DNA of 64,000 nucleotides from contig CAJTEX010000002.1 in assembly GCA_910575615.1 (NCBI GenBank), positions 120,117 to 184,116 of the forward strand. The letters are read 5' to 3'. Numbering within the stretch: the stretch's first letter is position 1; the number at the start of each line of letters is the position of its first letter. Position numbers and translations under genes: made by a program. Origin of the DNA: Bacteroidales bacterium (GTDB taxonomy: Bacteria; Bacteroidota; Bacteroidia; Bacteroidales; Muribaculaceae). This document shows, one piece after another, positions 1 through 8,031 of this stretch. The notes below the pieces were generated by a model. The model was not told the DNA's origin. It made no database searches and saw only the letters and a program-made list of their open reading frames with translations.

Positions 1-750
1 CCTCAACGACCCGTCGAGGCCGAACGTGAGGTTGGCCAGGTCGAAGTCGCGCAGGAACGGCAGGTCGGCGTTTCCGTCGACAGACAGCCGGTAGAGGGGC
101 GCGTCAGGCCCGTCGAGGGAGACATTCTCCAGGCGAGCGGTCACATCGGTCGAGTCGGCCAGCGAGCGGTAGCGCAACGGGCCGGCCTGCAGGATGCGGA
201 AACTGTCGATGTATATGCCCGGAATCGAGGCGGCCGTGGTGTCGGAGTCCTCCGAGGAGGGGACAATCTGGTAATTGGCCACGGAGTCGTTGACCTGCAG
301 CAGGTTGACCTCCGGGCGGTCAATCACCACGTCGTGGAGGTGGATGCTGCCCGTCAGTAGCTTCACCACATTTACCGCCCCGTGGAAGGAGCGCACGCTC
401 AGCAGCGAGTCGGCGTCGGCGGGGAGGGTGGCCCGCTCGGCGGCCGGGAGCTTGTCGAGCGAGCGCGACACGATGCGCAGCGAGTCGACATCGACCCTGA
501 GGCGGGGGAAGGTCTTCCAGAATGTCAGCTCGACACGAGAGACGTAGACATCCGCGTCGAGGTAGCCCGAGGCCTGTTTCTCCACAAGCGGGGTGAGCCT
601 GTCGGGGGTGAGAATCCATACGGCCAGGGAGCATATGATTATGAACAGCCCGGCCACCACGGCGGCGGCCACGCCGGTCCATTTCAGAAGGCGTTTCCAT
701 AGGGGGCGACGGGCGGGCTTGGTTTCGGGATTCTCGATTTTCTCTGTCAT
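1..750 (-). CDS. AsmA-like inner-membrane-anchored protein, N-terminal 250 residues (partial)
   Basis: The reading frame is open from the ATG at 748-750 to the left edge, giving 250 codons without a stop, so the C-terminal part lies outside the window. The N-terminus is basic (KPARRPLWKRLLKWTG) and is followed by one hydrophobic segment at about residues 22-45, typical of a signal anchor. After it come TPDRLTPLVEKQASGYLDA and VSRVELTFWKTFPRL, which match the start of Bacteroidota AsmA-family proteins, large periplasmic proteins of the bridge-like lipid-transfer type linked to outer-membrane homeostasis. Exact function cannot be assigned. The start lies directly downstream of a tandem 21-bp repeat that separates it from the broken gene upstream. 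Confidence 0.75.
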   Translation of the reverse strand, partial: MTEKIENPETKPARRPLWKRLLKWTGVAAAVVAGLFIIICSLAVWILTPDRLTPLVEKQASGYLDADVYVSRVELTFWKTFPRLRVDVDSLRIVSRSLDKLPAAERATLPADADSLLSVRSFHGAVNVVKLLTGSIHLHDVVIDRPEVNLLQVNDSVANYQIVPSSEDSDTTAASIPGIYIDSFRILQAGPLRYRSLADSTDVTARLENVSLDGPDAPLYRLSVDGNADLPFLRDFDLANLTFGLDGSLR

Positions 751-794
751 TTCAGCGGACGGTTATATGGTGATTTCAGCGGACGGTTATATGG
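751..794. repeat. Tandem 21-bp direct repeat between two genes
   Basis: The same 21 bases occur at 751-771 and 774-794, with a 2-nt spacer. On the minus strand the right copy encodes the last residues (HITVR) and TGA stop of the DUF5715 gene. The left copy lies between that stop and the ATG of the AsmA-like gene. This looks like a short tandem duplication of the end of the upstream gene. Confidence 0.85.
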
Positions 795-1672
795 TAGCAT
801 GACTGCTTGCGCTCATACTTGACATAACACCTGTCTTGGCGGCGCATGTCCTCTACCACCTCCCCCAGCAGGTTCTTCATGTCCTCCTGGGTGCGGGGGA
901 TGGAGGGGGTGTCGCAGATGAACTTCAGGTATGAGATGTCAAACGTAGTGGCGTAGAGATGGGCCGAGGTGTCGACGGCGTTGCGGTTGCGGCGGCGCAG
1001 CCTCTTGACCAGCGCCGGGGTGCGCAACACACTCGTCACCTTTATGCGGTAGTAGCCCCCTCCACGGGCGTCGAGCTAGTCTCTGAAGGCCATGCCGATA
1101 TCTTTGAGCAGCGTGTGGGCCTTGGGGACGAGGTAAGGCACCGAGTGGGTGAGGTTGTCGAGGTAATATGCCTCGCATGTCTCCAGCCGTTCGAGCTTTC
1201 CGGCCTGCTGCCACACCTGGCGCAGGTTCTGCAGGGGCTGTACGCCGTTGGCCTCGGCCACGGCGATGTGAAACTTGTTGCTGTCGTTGAACACCCTGCC
1301 GAGCGTCGCGCCGAGGCCGTTGATTTTCATCTTCACACCTCCGGGTGGCATCGAGTCGTAATGCGCCTCGTAAGGGTTGTGGCCACGCACGGTGTCATAT
1401 GGGGCCATCACCGCCATCAGGCGGCGGTGGCGGCGCGTGGCCTCGTCATCATCGCCGGCGGTGTCGGCCTCCATTCCGGCGGGGGTGAGCCCCGAGAGCA
1501 ACGCCTCGGCCGAGGCGGCGAAAGCTGCCTGGCGGCCTTGCGGCCCGACGGCAATCTTGGCCGATTCATGCAGGACCTCTGTCCCACGGTCGCTCCCGCA
1601 GGAAACCATCCCGCAGGCGACGGCACTCACCGCCACGGCGACAAACAATAGTCTTAACCTGCTTTTATTCAT
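776..1672 (-). pseudogene. DUF5715/M15-like peptidase-fold lipoprotein interrupted by an in-frame TAG
   Basis: The ATG at 1670-1672 begins a lipoprotein signal (hydrophobic VAVAVSAVACGMVSC, Cys acceptor followed by G-S-D). The frame runs 198 codons to a TAG at 1076-1078, then continues in the same frame for 99 more codons to TGA at 776-778. The part after the TAG carries the family's hallmark: YYRIKVTSVLRT, a basic RLRRRNRNA stretch, and SAHLYATTFDI, which resembles the SxHxxGxxxD zinc motif of M15/DUF5715 proteins. Without read-through the product lacks this motif. TAG is a normal terminator elsewhere here (ends of the genes at 44256, 53239 and 59058), so global recoding is unlikely. A nonsense mutation or a sequencing or assembly error at one base (TCG to TAG would need one change) is the simplest reading. 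A restart at the ATG at 1037-1039 could give an 87-residue fragment. Confidence 0.7.
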
Positions 1673-1777
1673 CTTTGTTTTCGCAAAGTTAGCCAATTTC
1701 AACGAAAACATCCCGGCCTGAGGGGAAATTTTCTCGCAGGCCGGGGGAATATTGTCTTCGGTATGGTTTCCGGGGAA

Positions 1778-3094
1778 TCAGTCGAGTGAGAAGGCGGCGC
1801 GCAGGGGCGCTACATGGTCGAGCTTCTCCCAGGTGAAGAGCTCCACCTCGCGGGTGAAGGGCTGGCCCGAGGAGTCGCGGAAAGTCTTGGTGACCGTGCG
1901 GGGTGTGCGGCCGACATGGCCGTAGGTCGCGGTCTCAAGGTAGATGGGGGCGCGGAGCTTCAGGCGGCGTTCGATGGCGGCGGGGCGCATGTCGAAAATC
2001 TCATTCACCTTGGCTGAAATCTCAGCGTCGCTGAATGCCACATTGGCGGTGCCACGGGTGTTGACATACAGGCTCACCGGGCTGGCCACACCGATGGCGT
2101 AGGCCACCTGCACCAGCGCCTCGCGGCATACTCCGGCGGCCACAAGGTTCTTGGCGATGTGGCGGGCTGCGTAGGCAGCCGAACGGTCGACCTTCGAGGG
2201 GTCTTTGCCCGAGAATGCGCCGCCGCCGTGGGCGCCGTGGCCTCCGTAGGTGTCGACGATAATCTTGCGGCCTGTGAGGCCGGTGTCGCCGTGGGGGCCT
2301 CCGATCACGAACTTCCCGGTGGGGTTGACATGGAGGATGAAGTCAGTGTCGAGGAAATGGCGCAGATGCTCGGGCAGGGCGGCGATTGTGCGGGGAATCA
2401 GCACACGGCGCACGTCGTTGGTGATGGTCTCGATCATCTCCCGCTCGGCCTCCTCCTTGGTGCGGTGCTCGTCGGGGAGGATGAAATCGTCATGCTGGGT
2501 CGAGATCACCACGGTGTGTACCCTGACGGGATTGCGGTCCTGGTCATACTCCACTGTCACCTGGCTCTTGGAGTCGGGACGCAGGTAGCATCGCACGCGG
2601 CCCAGCGCGTCGGTATAGGTGAACGCCGAGCCTTCGCGGCGGATCTTGGACAGCTCCTTGAGCAGGGCGTGGCTCAGGGCGGTGGTCAGGGGGATATAGA
2701 GGGGGGTCTCGTCAGTGGCGTAGCCAAACATCATGCCCTGGTCGCCCGCGCCCTGCTGCTCGGGGTCGGCGCGCTCCACACCCTGGTTGATGTCGGGGCT
2801 CTGCTCGTGGAGGGCCGAGAGGATGCCGCATGACTCGGCCTCGAACTTGAGGTCGGAGCGGTTGTATCCGATGTTTTTTATCACGTCGCGGGCGGTGGTG
2901 TCGAGGTCGATGTAAGCGTCAGACTTCACCTCGCCGGCGATGATCACCTGGCCGGTGGTGACGAGGGTCTCGCAGGCCACCTTCGACTTGGGGTCGCGGG
3001 CGAGGAACTGGTCGAGGACGGCGTCAGAAATCTGGTCGGCAACCTTGTCGGGATGCCCTTCGGAGACCGACTCCGATGTGAAAAGATAATTCAT
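1778..3094 (-). CDS. metK: S-adenosylmethionine synthetase
   Basis: MetK makes SAM from methionine and ATP in the cytoplasm. The 438-residue protein has the family's usual length. The N-terminal [20 protein letters not shown] carries the conserved HPDK motif. [12 protein letters not shown] is the ATP-binding GAGDQG motif, and [19 protein letters not shown] is the P-loop-like motif. I chose the ATG at 3092-3094 because homologues begin at [10 protein letters not shown]; a longer frame upstream runs through the leader and is rejected. The gene is preceded by a promoter at 3249-3279 and a SAM-II-like leader ending a few bases before the start codon, so feedback repression by SAM is likely. The next gene downstream on this strand is the broken DUF5715 gene. 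Confidence 0.97.
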   Translation of the reverse strand: MNYLFTSESVSEGHPDKVADQISDAVLDQFLARDPKSKVACETLVTTGQVIIAGEVKSDAYIDLDTTARDVIKNIGYNRSDLKFEAESCGILSALHEQSPDINQGVERADPEQQGAGDQGMMFGYATDETPLYIPLTTALSHALLKELSKIRREGSAFTYTDALGRVRCYLRPDSKSQVTVEYDQDRNPVRVHTVVISTQHDDFILPDEHRTKEEAEREMIETITNDVRRVLIPRTIAALPEHLRHFLDTDFILHVNPTGKFVIGGPHGDTGLTGRKIIVDTYGGHGAHGGGAFSGKDPSKVDRSAAYAARHIAKNLVAAGVCREALVQVAYAIGVASPVSLYVNTRGTANVAFSDAEISAKVNEIFDMRPAAIERRLKLRAPIYLETATYGHVGRTPRTVTKTFRDSSGQPFTREVELFTWEKLDHVAPLRAAFSLD

Positions 3095-3098
3095 AGGG

Positions 3099-3147
3099 AT
3101 TTTTAGCATTTTTTTCAGTGGTTGCAAGCAATCAAATTTTTCCACAT
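3099..3147 (-). promoter_or_regulatory. Candidate SAM-II riboswitch in the metK leader
   Basis: Read on the minus strand, the last ~50 nt before metK contain GUGG, then AUUUGAUUGCUUGCAA, then CCAC, then UGAAAAAAAUGCUAAAAA, ending just before the start codon. GUGG and CCAC can form stem P1 around the UUGAUU...UUGCAA loop. The UUGCAACCAC and AUGCUAAAAA blocks match what I recall of Bacteroidota SAM-II elements, which overlap the ribosome-binding region. Covariance scoring was not possible here. Confidence 0.62.
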
Positions 3148-3248
3148 TTCCGGCCCGCGCCCCGGCTTGGGGATTCCGGCGGGGCGACACTGCCGGTCGA
3201 GATGTAAAGGAACGGCTCTCCGGGATTGCTATTTACCGGGCGAGCCTG

Positions 3249-3279
3249 CAAAGTTACAAATTCCTCCCGAGACCTGCAA
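3249..3279 (-). promoter_or_regulatory. Bacteroidota-type promoter of metK
   Basis: On the minus strand TAACTTTG (3249-3256) is a perfect TAnnTTTG -7 box, with a TTGC element at about 3276-3279 as a weaker -33 box. Transcription would start roughly 150 nt before the metK ATG, giving a leader long enough for the SAM-II-like element. Confidence 0.6.
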
Positions 3280-3375
3280 CCCCGACACGATACTCCGCGC
3301 CGGCTTGCGGCCATTCGCATTCACGAAAACGGGCACACAAGCCGGCGGCAGACCCAGGCTCGGCCGGGGCGGAAA

Positions 3376-4887
3376 TCAGCGGAGGAGCTTCAGGACGGGG
3401 GTGGAACCGTCGGCGAGCTGGAGGCGCAACAGGAAGACACGGGTGTCGAAGGGGGCGGTGTCGAGGGTCAGACGGGGATCGGCCGAGGCGCGCGACACGG
3501 TCAGGCAGCGGCCCGAGATGTCGTAGAGCTGGGCGGCGAGGATGTCGCAGGGGGCCTCTACCATCAGCAGCATGCCGTCAAACGAGGCGCGCAACGGGGC
3601 GGCGAGCTCCTCGGTGACGATGGGGTTGTTGAAGGATGTCTCGGTGCGCACGTCGAAGTCCTGCCACTGGGGGGTGTCCTTGAAGGTCTCGAAAAGCGCC
3701 TGCGGCACATACAGCACGGTGGCCTCCTGGGGGGTCTCCTCCCAGACGCTCTCACCCAGCGACGGCACGGCGGCGAGCCCTTTCGCGTCGATTTCCGTCA
3801 GGTTGGCCCAGCGCTCTATGGCGTTGTCGTCGAGCGACAGCAGCGACGCGGGGAGGGTGATGGTCTTGGCGGTCATGCCCGAAAGGGCGTATTTGCCTAT
3901 GCTCTCCACATTGGTGTCCTCAAAGCCGTCGGCGGTGACAGCGTGGTCGCCGTAGAGGAGGAAGTCGGGAATCCGGTCGATGTCGGCGGCCAGCTGGCCC
4001 ATCGATACGGCCAGCACGGGGTCGTTGAAGAACGCACCGACACCTACCTTGCTTATGCCGTCGCCCATGGCGATGGTGGCCAGCGCGGGACACCCGGCGA
4101 AAGCCCAGTCTCCTATCACGCTCAGCGAGCGGCCGGATAGGTCGACGGCGGTCAGCCCCGTTGAGGCGAAAGCCATGTCGCCGATGACGCTCAGCGAGGC
4201 GGGGAGCTGGATGGCGGCCAGAGAGGAGCATCCGGCGAAGGCGCGGTCACCGATGACACCCAGCGACGCGGGGAGGGTCACCGACGACAGGGCGGCGCAG
4301 TTGCGGAATGTCGATACCGGGAGGGTGTCGACAGCGGCATTGACGACAGCCGACTCAAGGGCGGGGCAGTCGGCGAACGCCATCACCCCCATGGAGGTAA
4401 CCGACGCGGGGATTGTGACCGAGCGCAGGTTTTTCATGTCTGAGAATGCCCCGTGGCCGATTTTCGTCACGGATGATGGTATCACGACAGCCTCGGCGGC
4501 GCAACCGCCCAGGGCACCGTCGGCGATTTCGGTCAGCCCCGCCGGGAGGGCCAGGGTGGTGAACCGGCCCGACATCAGGGCGCAGTCGGGCAGCGTGTTG
4601 GCCTTGGCCTCATACAGCCCTGTCTCGGTCTTCGCGCCGGAGTAGGCGGCAACGGTGGCGCGGGAGAGGTCGAGCAAGCGCAGGGAGGTCATCTCGCGCA
4701 GGAAGTCGAAATCGGCGGCGTTGAGCGCGCCGGTCACCGTCAGTTCGGTCTCCGTGGCGGGGTTGGTCGAGGCGGTCACCGCCTGGCGCAGACCGCCGGG
4801 CAACACACTGACAGTCAGCGCAGAGGCCACACCGAAGCCACAGGCCACAGCGGCAGCAGATATGAGGAAACGTGAGAATAGATTCAT
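3376..4887 (-). CDS. Secreted BspA-type leucine-rich-repeat protein with a type IX-like sorting domain
   Basis: This 503-residue protein has a signal peptide (FLISAAAVACGFGVASA). Between about residues 100 and 340 come repeated units of the BspA/LRR_5 type, for example VVIPSSVTKIGHGAFSDMKN, VTIPASVTSMGVMAFADCPA and QLPASLSVIGDMAFAS, spaced about 23 residues apart. The last ~75 residues (ILAAQLYDISGRCL ... FLLRLQLADG ... LKLLR) resemble a type A sorting domain of the type IX secretion system (Por secretion). The protein is therefore probably exported to the cell surface, where BspA-like proteins bind host or bacterial surfaces. The specific ligand is unknown. It stands alone: metK lies downstream behind its own promoter, and the repeat-rich spacer lies upstream. 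Confidence 0.85.
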   Translation of the reverse strand: MNLFSRFLISAAAVACGFGVASALTVSVLPGGLRQAVTASTNPATETELTVTGALNAADFDFLREMTSLRLLDLSRATVAAYSGAKTETGLYEAKANTLPDCALMSGRFTTLALPAGLTEIADGALGGCAAEAVVIPSSVTKIGHGAFSDMKNLRSVTIPASVTSMGVMAFADCPALESAVVNAAVDTLPVSTFRNCAALSSVTLPASLGVIGDRAFAGCSSLAAIQLPASLSVIGDMAFASTGLTAVDLSGRSLSVIGDWAFAGCPALATIAMGDGISKVGVGAFFNDPVLAVSMGQLAADIDRIPDFLLYGDHAVTADGFEDTNVESIGKYALSGMTAKTITLPASLLSLDDNAIERWANLTEIDAKGLAAVPSLGESVWEETPQEATVLYVPQALFETFKDTPQWQDFDVRTETSFNNPIVTEELAAPLRASFDGMLLMVEAPCDILAAQLYDISGRCLTVSRASADPRLTLDTAPFDTRVFLLRLQLADGSTPVLKLLR

Positions 4888-4968
4888 TTTCAGTCGGTTT
4901 GTTATAATCCATTATTTTAACTCAAAAAAACCACCTTTTATTGCCTGAGATAGCAAAAAGCGGAGTGG

Positions 4969-5300
4969 CCTCCCTGGGAGCGAAGCGACTTCAATCCATG
5001 GAATCCGCGTATCTGTGAAATCCGTGGAATCCGTGGAATCTGTGGAATCCGTGGAATCTGTGGAATCTGTGGAATCTGCGAGACCTCCCGGGAGCGAAGC
5101 GACCCCATATTATCTGCGGGAAATCTGCGTATCTGCGGAATCTGCGTGAGACCCTTTTGTAGATTAGGCCGTCAAACCAGTGACGGCAAGCAGGTAAAAA
5201 CTCACGCAGATTACGCAGATACGCGGATTTTCACGGATGATTTGGATGATATAAGATTTATCGGGATTGGTGGAGATGGGGCTCACAGATTTCACAGATT
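4969..5300. repeat. Intergenic block of GTGGAATCY-type tandem and dispersed repeats
   Basis: No credible gene lies between 4888 and 5448. From about 5010 to 5085 a 9-bp unit (GTGGAATCC or GTGGAATCT) repeats head to tail at least seven times. It is flanked by two copies of a GGGAGCGAAGCGAC block (near 4976-4991 and 5088-5103). Further right come ATCTGCGTATCTGCGG, CACGCAGATTACGCAGATACG and CACAGATTTCACAGATTAC words of the same family, some inverted. The same vocabulary recurs at 13740-13892, so this is a dispersed intergenic repeat family. Confidence 0.8.
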
Positions 5301-5353
5301 ACTTAGGGAACATCCTGAGGGCTATGGCTTGGACTCGGCAAGGGAGAGATGAA

Positions 5354-5426
5354 GACCGCCCCGCAGCGTAGGCTGCGGGGCGGTCGGTATCGGGGGTCAG
5401 GCCGCCCGGGAGGGGGCGGGGCCTGA
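5354..5426 (-). terminator. Two GC-rich hairpins at the end of the Sus-like operon
   Basis: Positions 5354-5367 and 5372-5385 form a perfect 14-bp stem with a 4-nt loop (GTAG). A second, imperfect stem pairs TCAGGCC (5397-5403) with GGCCTGA (5420-5426). Both lie just past the last gene of the Sus-like operon. There is no strong U-run, so termination or 3'-end protection is inferred from position and stability. Confidence 0.6.
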
Positions 5427-5448
5427 CGCGTGGGTCAGTGATGGGGGA

Positions 5449-6996
5449 TTACTTGGCGGCAACGGTGATGACGGGGATGCCAGGCTGGGTGGTAAGGGTC
5501 ACGATGAATGTGCCTGCCTCAGCGGCGGAGTAGTTGTCACCGTCGAGGACTGCGTGGTTGACGTTTCCGGGCTCAGCACCGAGCGAGAGGTCCCAAGCGT
5601 TGTTGAAGCGGATCTTCCACTGGTCGCCTGCGGCGAAGGTCACCTCGGCGGTCCAGGTGATGCCACCGTCGGCAGTAGTCATCTCAACATCGGTGCCCCA
5701 GCCGGAAGCGGCGAAGCTGCCGATGATGCCCACGCTGGTGACGGGGGTCAGCTTGTAGGTTGTCAGCGCGCCGGAAGCCTCGTCATACTGAACGGAAGCC
5801 CAGAACATGCCGGGGGTAGGAACGTTGATGTTCTGACCATCCTGGCCCAGGACGAAGTCACCCTCGAGGGCGGGATCGGCAGACACCGCACCGTAGGTCA
5901 CAGCGTTGTCCCAGCTGGGCTCTGTGCAGACCTTGAAGCCGGAAGCGTCAACGCCGAAGAAGCCGTAGTAGCCCTTGGAGACATCGTTCTTGGTGTCATA
6001 CTGCATGTAAGCGGATGCGTCCTGGCTCCAGCCGTTGAAACCGCCGGGAGTGTAGAGGTATTCGGGACGGGTGAGAAGCTCGAACTCATAGGTCATCTCC
6101 TCCATGTTGATGGTCAGCTTGTACTGGCCGGCCTCGATGAGCTTGCCAGCCTGGGCGTTGACATCAACCAGCATGCCGGCGAGGTTGTCGTCGCCGTTGG
6201 TCTCAGGGCCGTAGATGCCGATAGCCCAGTCGGCGAGGTCCATACCCTCCTGCGAAGCTATCTTCCAGTAGATGCCGTCCTTGGTGGTGCCGTCGGCATT
6301 CATGAACATGTCGTCGGTGACCTTGAACTTGAAGACGAACACGGGGTCATCGTAAACGTCAGCGTCGGAATGCTCAAACTTGAAAGCATCCATCACAGTG
6401 GCGTCGCCGAGTGCCCAGGCGGTAGCGTCGCTCATGAAGTAGTAAGCGTCGGAGATGGTGAAGCCGTTGTCCATGCAGGTCTCCTGGATGGTTCCTTGGG
6501 CTGCGAAATAGTCGGTAGACTGCAGACGGTAGTCAGAACCGTCGAGGTTGACATAGACGGGCACGCGGTAGTAGACGGTCTTCACCTTGGGGCTCTTGCC
6601 GAAGAGGTAGACATGGGCGTCGTTCCACTCCTGCGCGCTGGCGGCGAAAGTCTCCACGCCGTCAACCTCGGTCTCGGTGGTGGCGAGGGTGACATTGCGC
6701 TTGAAGTCCTCGGTGTCGGAGAGCTGGAGCTTGTAGCTCACGGTTGCGCCTTCGGGGAGGTCTTTGGTGTCGACGAGCTTCATCACGGGGATGGTGGCTC
6801 CTTCAGCGCGGTAATCCTCAAGGTTGAGGACAGCGGCGGAGGTGAGCGCTCCGGTAGCCTCGGAGACAACGTCGCCGGTGGTCAGGATGGGTTCCTGGGG
6901 ATTTGACTGGGGAATGGCGGGATCGATTTTCTCCTCGCAGGAGGTAGCGGCCATCATCCCGAGAGCGCCCAGCAGAAATATGCTAAGTTTTTTCAT
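5449..6996 (-). CDS. SusF/SusE-family outer-membrane glycan-binding lipoprotein
   Basis: This is a 515-residue lipoprotein (LGALGMMAATSC, Cys then EEKIDP). Its N-terminal region reads like the SusE/SusF N-terminal domain (DUF5115): repeated beta-strand pieces such as ATVSYKLQLSDTEDF and VYYRVPVYVNLDGSDY. The C-terminal ~300 residues contain starch-binding-like modules (YTPGGFNGWSQDASAYMQYD, then VGIIGSFAASGWGTDVEMT and FAAGDQWKIRFNNAW), with aromatic residues suited to sugar stacking. By family, such proteins sit on the outside of the outer membrane and hold polysaccharide near the SusCD importer. It is the last gene of the four-gene operon. Sugar specificity is not proven; alpha-glucans are the family precedent. 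Confidence 0.82.
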   Translation of the reverse strand: MKKLSIFLLGALGMMAATSCEEKIDPAIPQSNPQEPILTTGDVVSEATGALTSAAVLNLEDYRAEGATIPVMKLVDTKDLPEGATVSYKLQLSDTEDFKRNVTLATTETEVDGVETFAASAQEWNDAHVYLFGKSPKVKTVYYRVPVYVNLDGSDYRLQSTDYFAAQGTIQETCMDNGFTISDAYYFMSDATAWALGDATVMDAFKFEHSDADVYDDPVFVFKFKVTDDMFMNADGTTKDGIYWKIASQEGMDLADWAIGIYGPETNGDDNLAGMLVDVNAQAGKLIEAGQYKLTINMEEMTYEFELLTRPEYLYTPGGFNGWSQDASAYMQYDTKNDVSKGYYGFFGVDASGFKVCTEPSWDNAVTYGAVSADPALEGDFVLGQDGQNINVPTPGMFWASVQYDEASGALTTYKLTPVTSVGIIGSFAASGWGTDVEMTTADGGITWTAEVTFAAGDQWKIRFNNAWDLSLGAEPGNVNHAVLDGDNYSAAEAGTFIVTLTTQPGIPVITVAAK

Positions 6997-7083
6997 TGTT
7001 TCTTAAAAATGGAGTTTTCTAAGTTTGTCGCCCCGTGGCGGCCGCCCTTGGGGGCAGCCGCCGCGACGGCGGGAAAATCGGGA

Positions 7084-7947
7084 TCAGTTGGCGGTCGAAG
7101 CCATAGTGAGAGTGTAGACACCCTTGACAAGGCTCAGGTGGGCGATACCGTGGAAAGCCACAGACATGGTGAGGTTGCCGGGGTTGTCGCCGTTGTCGAT
7201 CACAAGGGGAGTATCGGGCACAACCTGGCCACCGGCGGCACCTGCGCCTGCGTTGAGCGCGCCCCAAGAGTCGTCACTGACCTTGAACTCTGTTCCGGCG
7301 GGGATGTCGATGGTGCCGGTAACCCAGGTGTTCTCCTCCGGACCGGTCACGAACTGGTACTGGGCGATAGCACCCCAGTCGGAAGTTTCGGGGAAGCCGC
7401 CGCGGAGATAGATGTTGACAGGAACGCCCGATACCCAGATAGCGAGGTAGTCGGCGGCCACACCCTTGAAGGACACCACGTTGGAGAGGAACTGGGTGGT
7501 CTCCTCCTCAACGCCGATGTAGGCGCGCAGACGCATGTAGAGTCTCTTGTAAGGGAGGGGCAGGTCGGTGTCGGTCTGCACACCCGAGAGCTTCTCGAGG
7601 GCGGCGGCAACGTCGGCGTTCAGGGGGTTGATCTGGCCGCAGTCATAGAAATTCTGCTGGATTTCCTCAAACTTGGCGAAGTCTTCGGTCAGGGAGCACT
7701 GCACACGGTAGGTTGCCACGGCAGCGTAGCCGAAGTCGGGCTGCGAGCAGGTCAGGTGGAATGTGCCGTCCTGGTTATCGTTGGTGAGCATGATCACCTG
7801 GTCAGCCATCTGGGGCTGGTTGAGGAAGTCGGCTTTCTCCTCCCCCTCATGGGTTTTCAGTACGGGGTTGTCGTCCCAGGTCTCGGAGCAGCTCGAGAAA
7901 CCAAGCGCGGCCACTGCGACGGCAAACATCAAAGATATCTTTTTCAT
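7084..7947 (-). CDS. SusE-like outer-membrane lipoprotein
   Basis: The protein has 287 residues from the ATG at 7945-7947; a longer frame adds residues that would hide the signal peptide. It is a lipoprotein (AVAALGFSSC, Cys then SETWDDNPVL). The SETWDDNP start and LTCSQPDFGYAAVATYRVQ segment are typical of SusE/DUF5115 N-termini. The C-terminal ~115 residues (VNIYLRGGFPETSDWGAIAQ ... VTGTIDIPAGTEFKVSDDSW) form one binding-module-like domain, so it is shorter than the neighbouring SusF-like protein. It sits between susD and the SusF-like gene. It probably binds glycan at the surface and supports uptake by SusCD, without catalysis. Confidence 0.82.
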   Translation of the reverse strand: MKKISLMFAVAVAALGFSSCSETWDDNPVLKTHEGEEKADFLNQPQMADQVIMLTNDNQDGTFHLTCSQPDFGYAAVATYRVQCSLTEDFAKFEEIQQNFYDCGQINPLNADVAAALEKLSGVQTDTDLPLPYKRLYMRLRAYIGVEEETTQFLSNVVSFKGVAADYLAIWVSGVPVNIYLRGGFPETSDWGAIAQYQFVTGPEENTWVTGTIDIPAGTEFKVSDDSWGALNAGAGAAGGQVVPDTPLVIDNGDNPGNLTMSVAFHGIAHLSLVKGVYTLTMASTAN

Positions 7948-8031
7948 CGTTTGGAAAGATTCTGAATTTGTTGTTTTTTCAGCCCCGTCCATCCCCCGTG
8001 AAGGGGATGGCGCGGAGGCCGGAAAGTTTGA

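Noticed and set aside
1076..1078. Genome-wide TAG recoding as explanation for the interrupted gene
   Set aside because: Three intact genes in the window end with TAG at the expected C-terminus, so TAG works as stop.
5554..6906. 450-codon open frame opposite the SusF-like gene
   Set aside because: Antisense shadow of a well-supported lipoprotein gene; translation is a run of Val, Gly, Glu and His with no domain.
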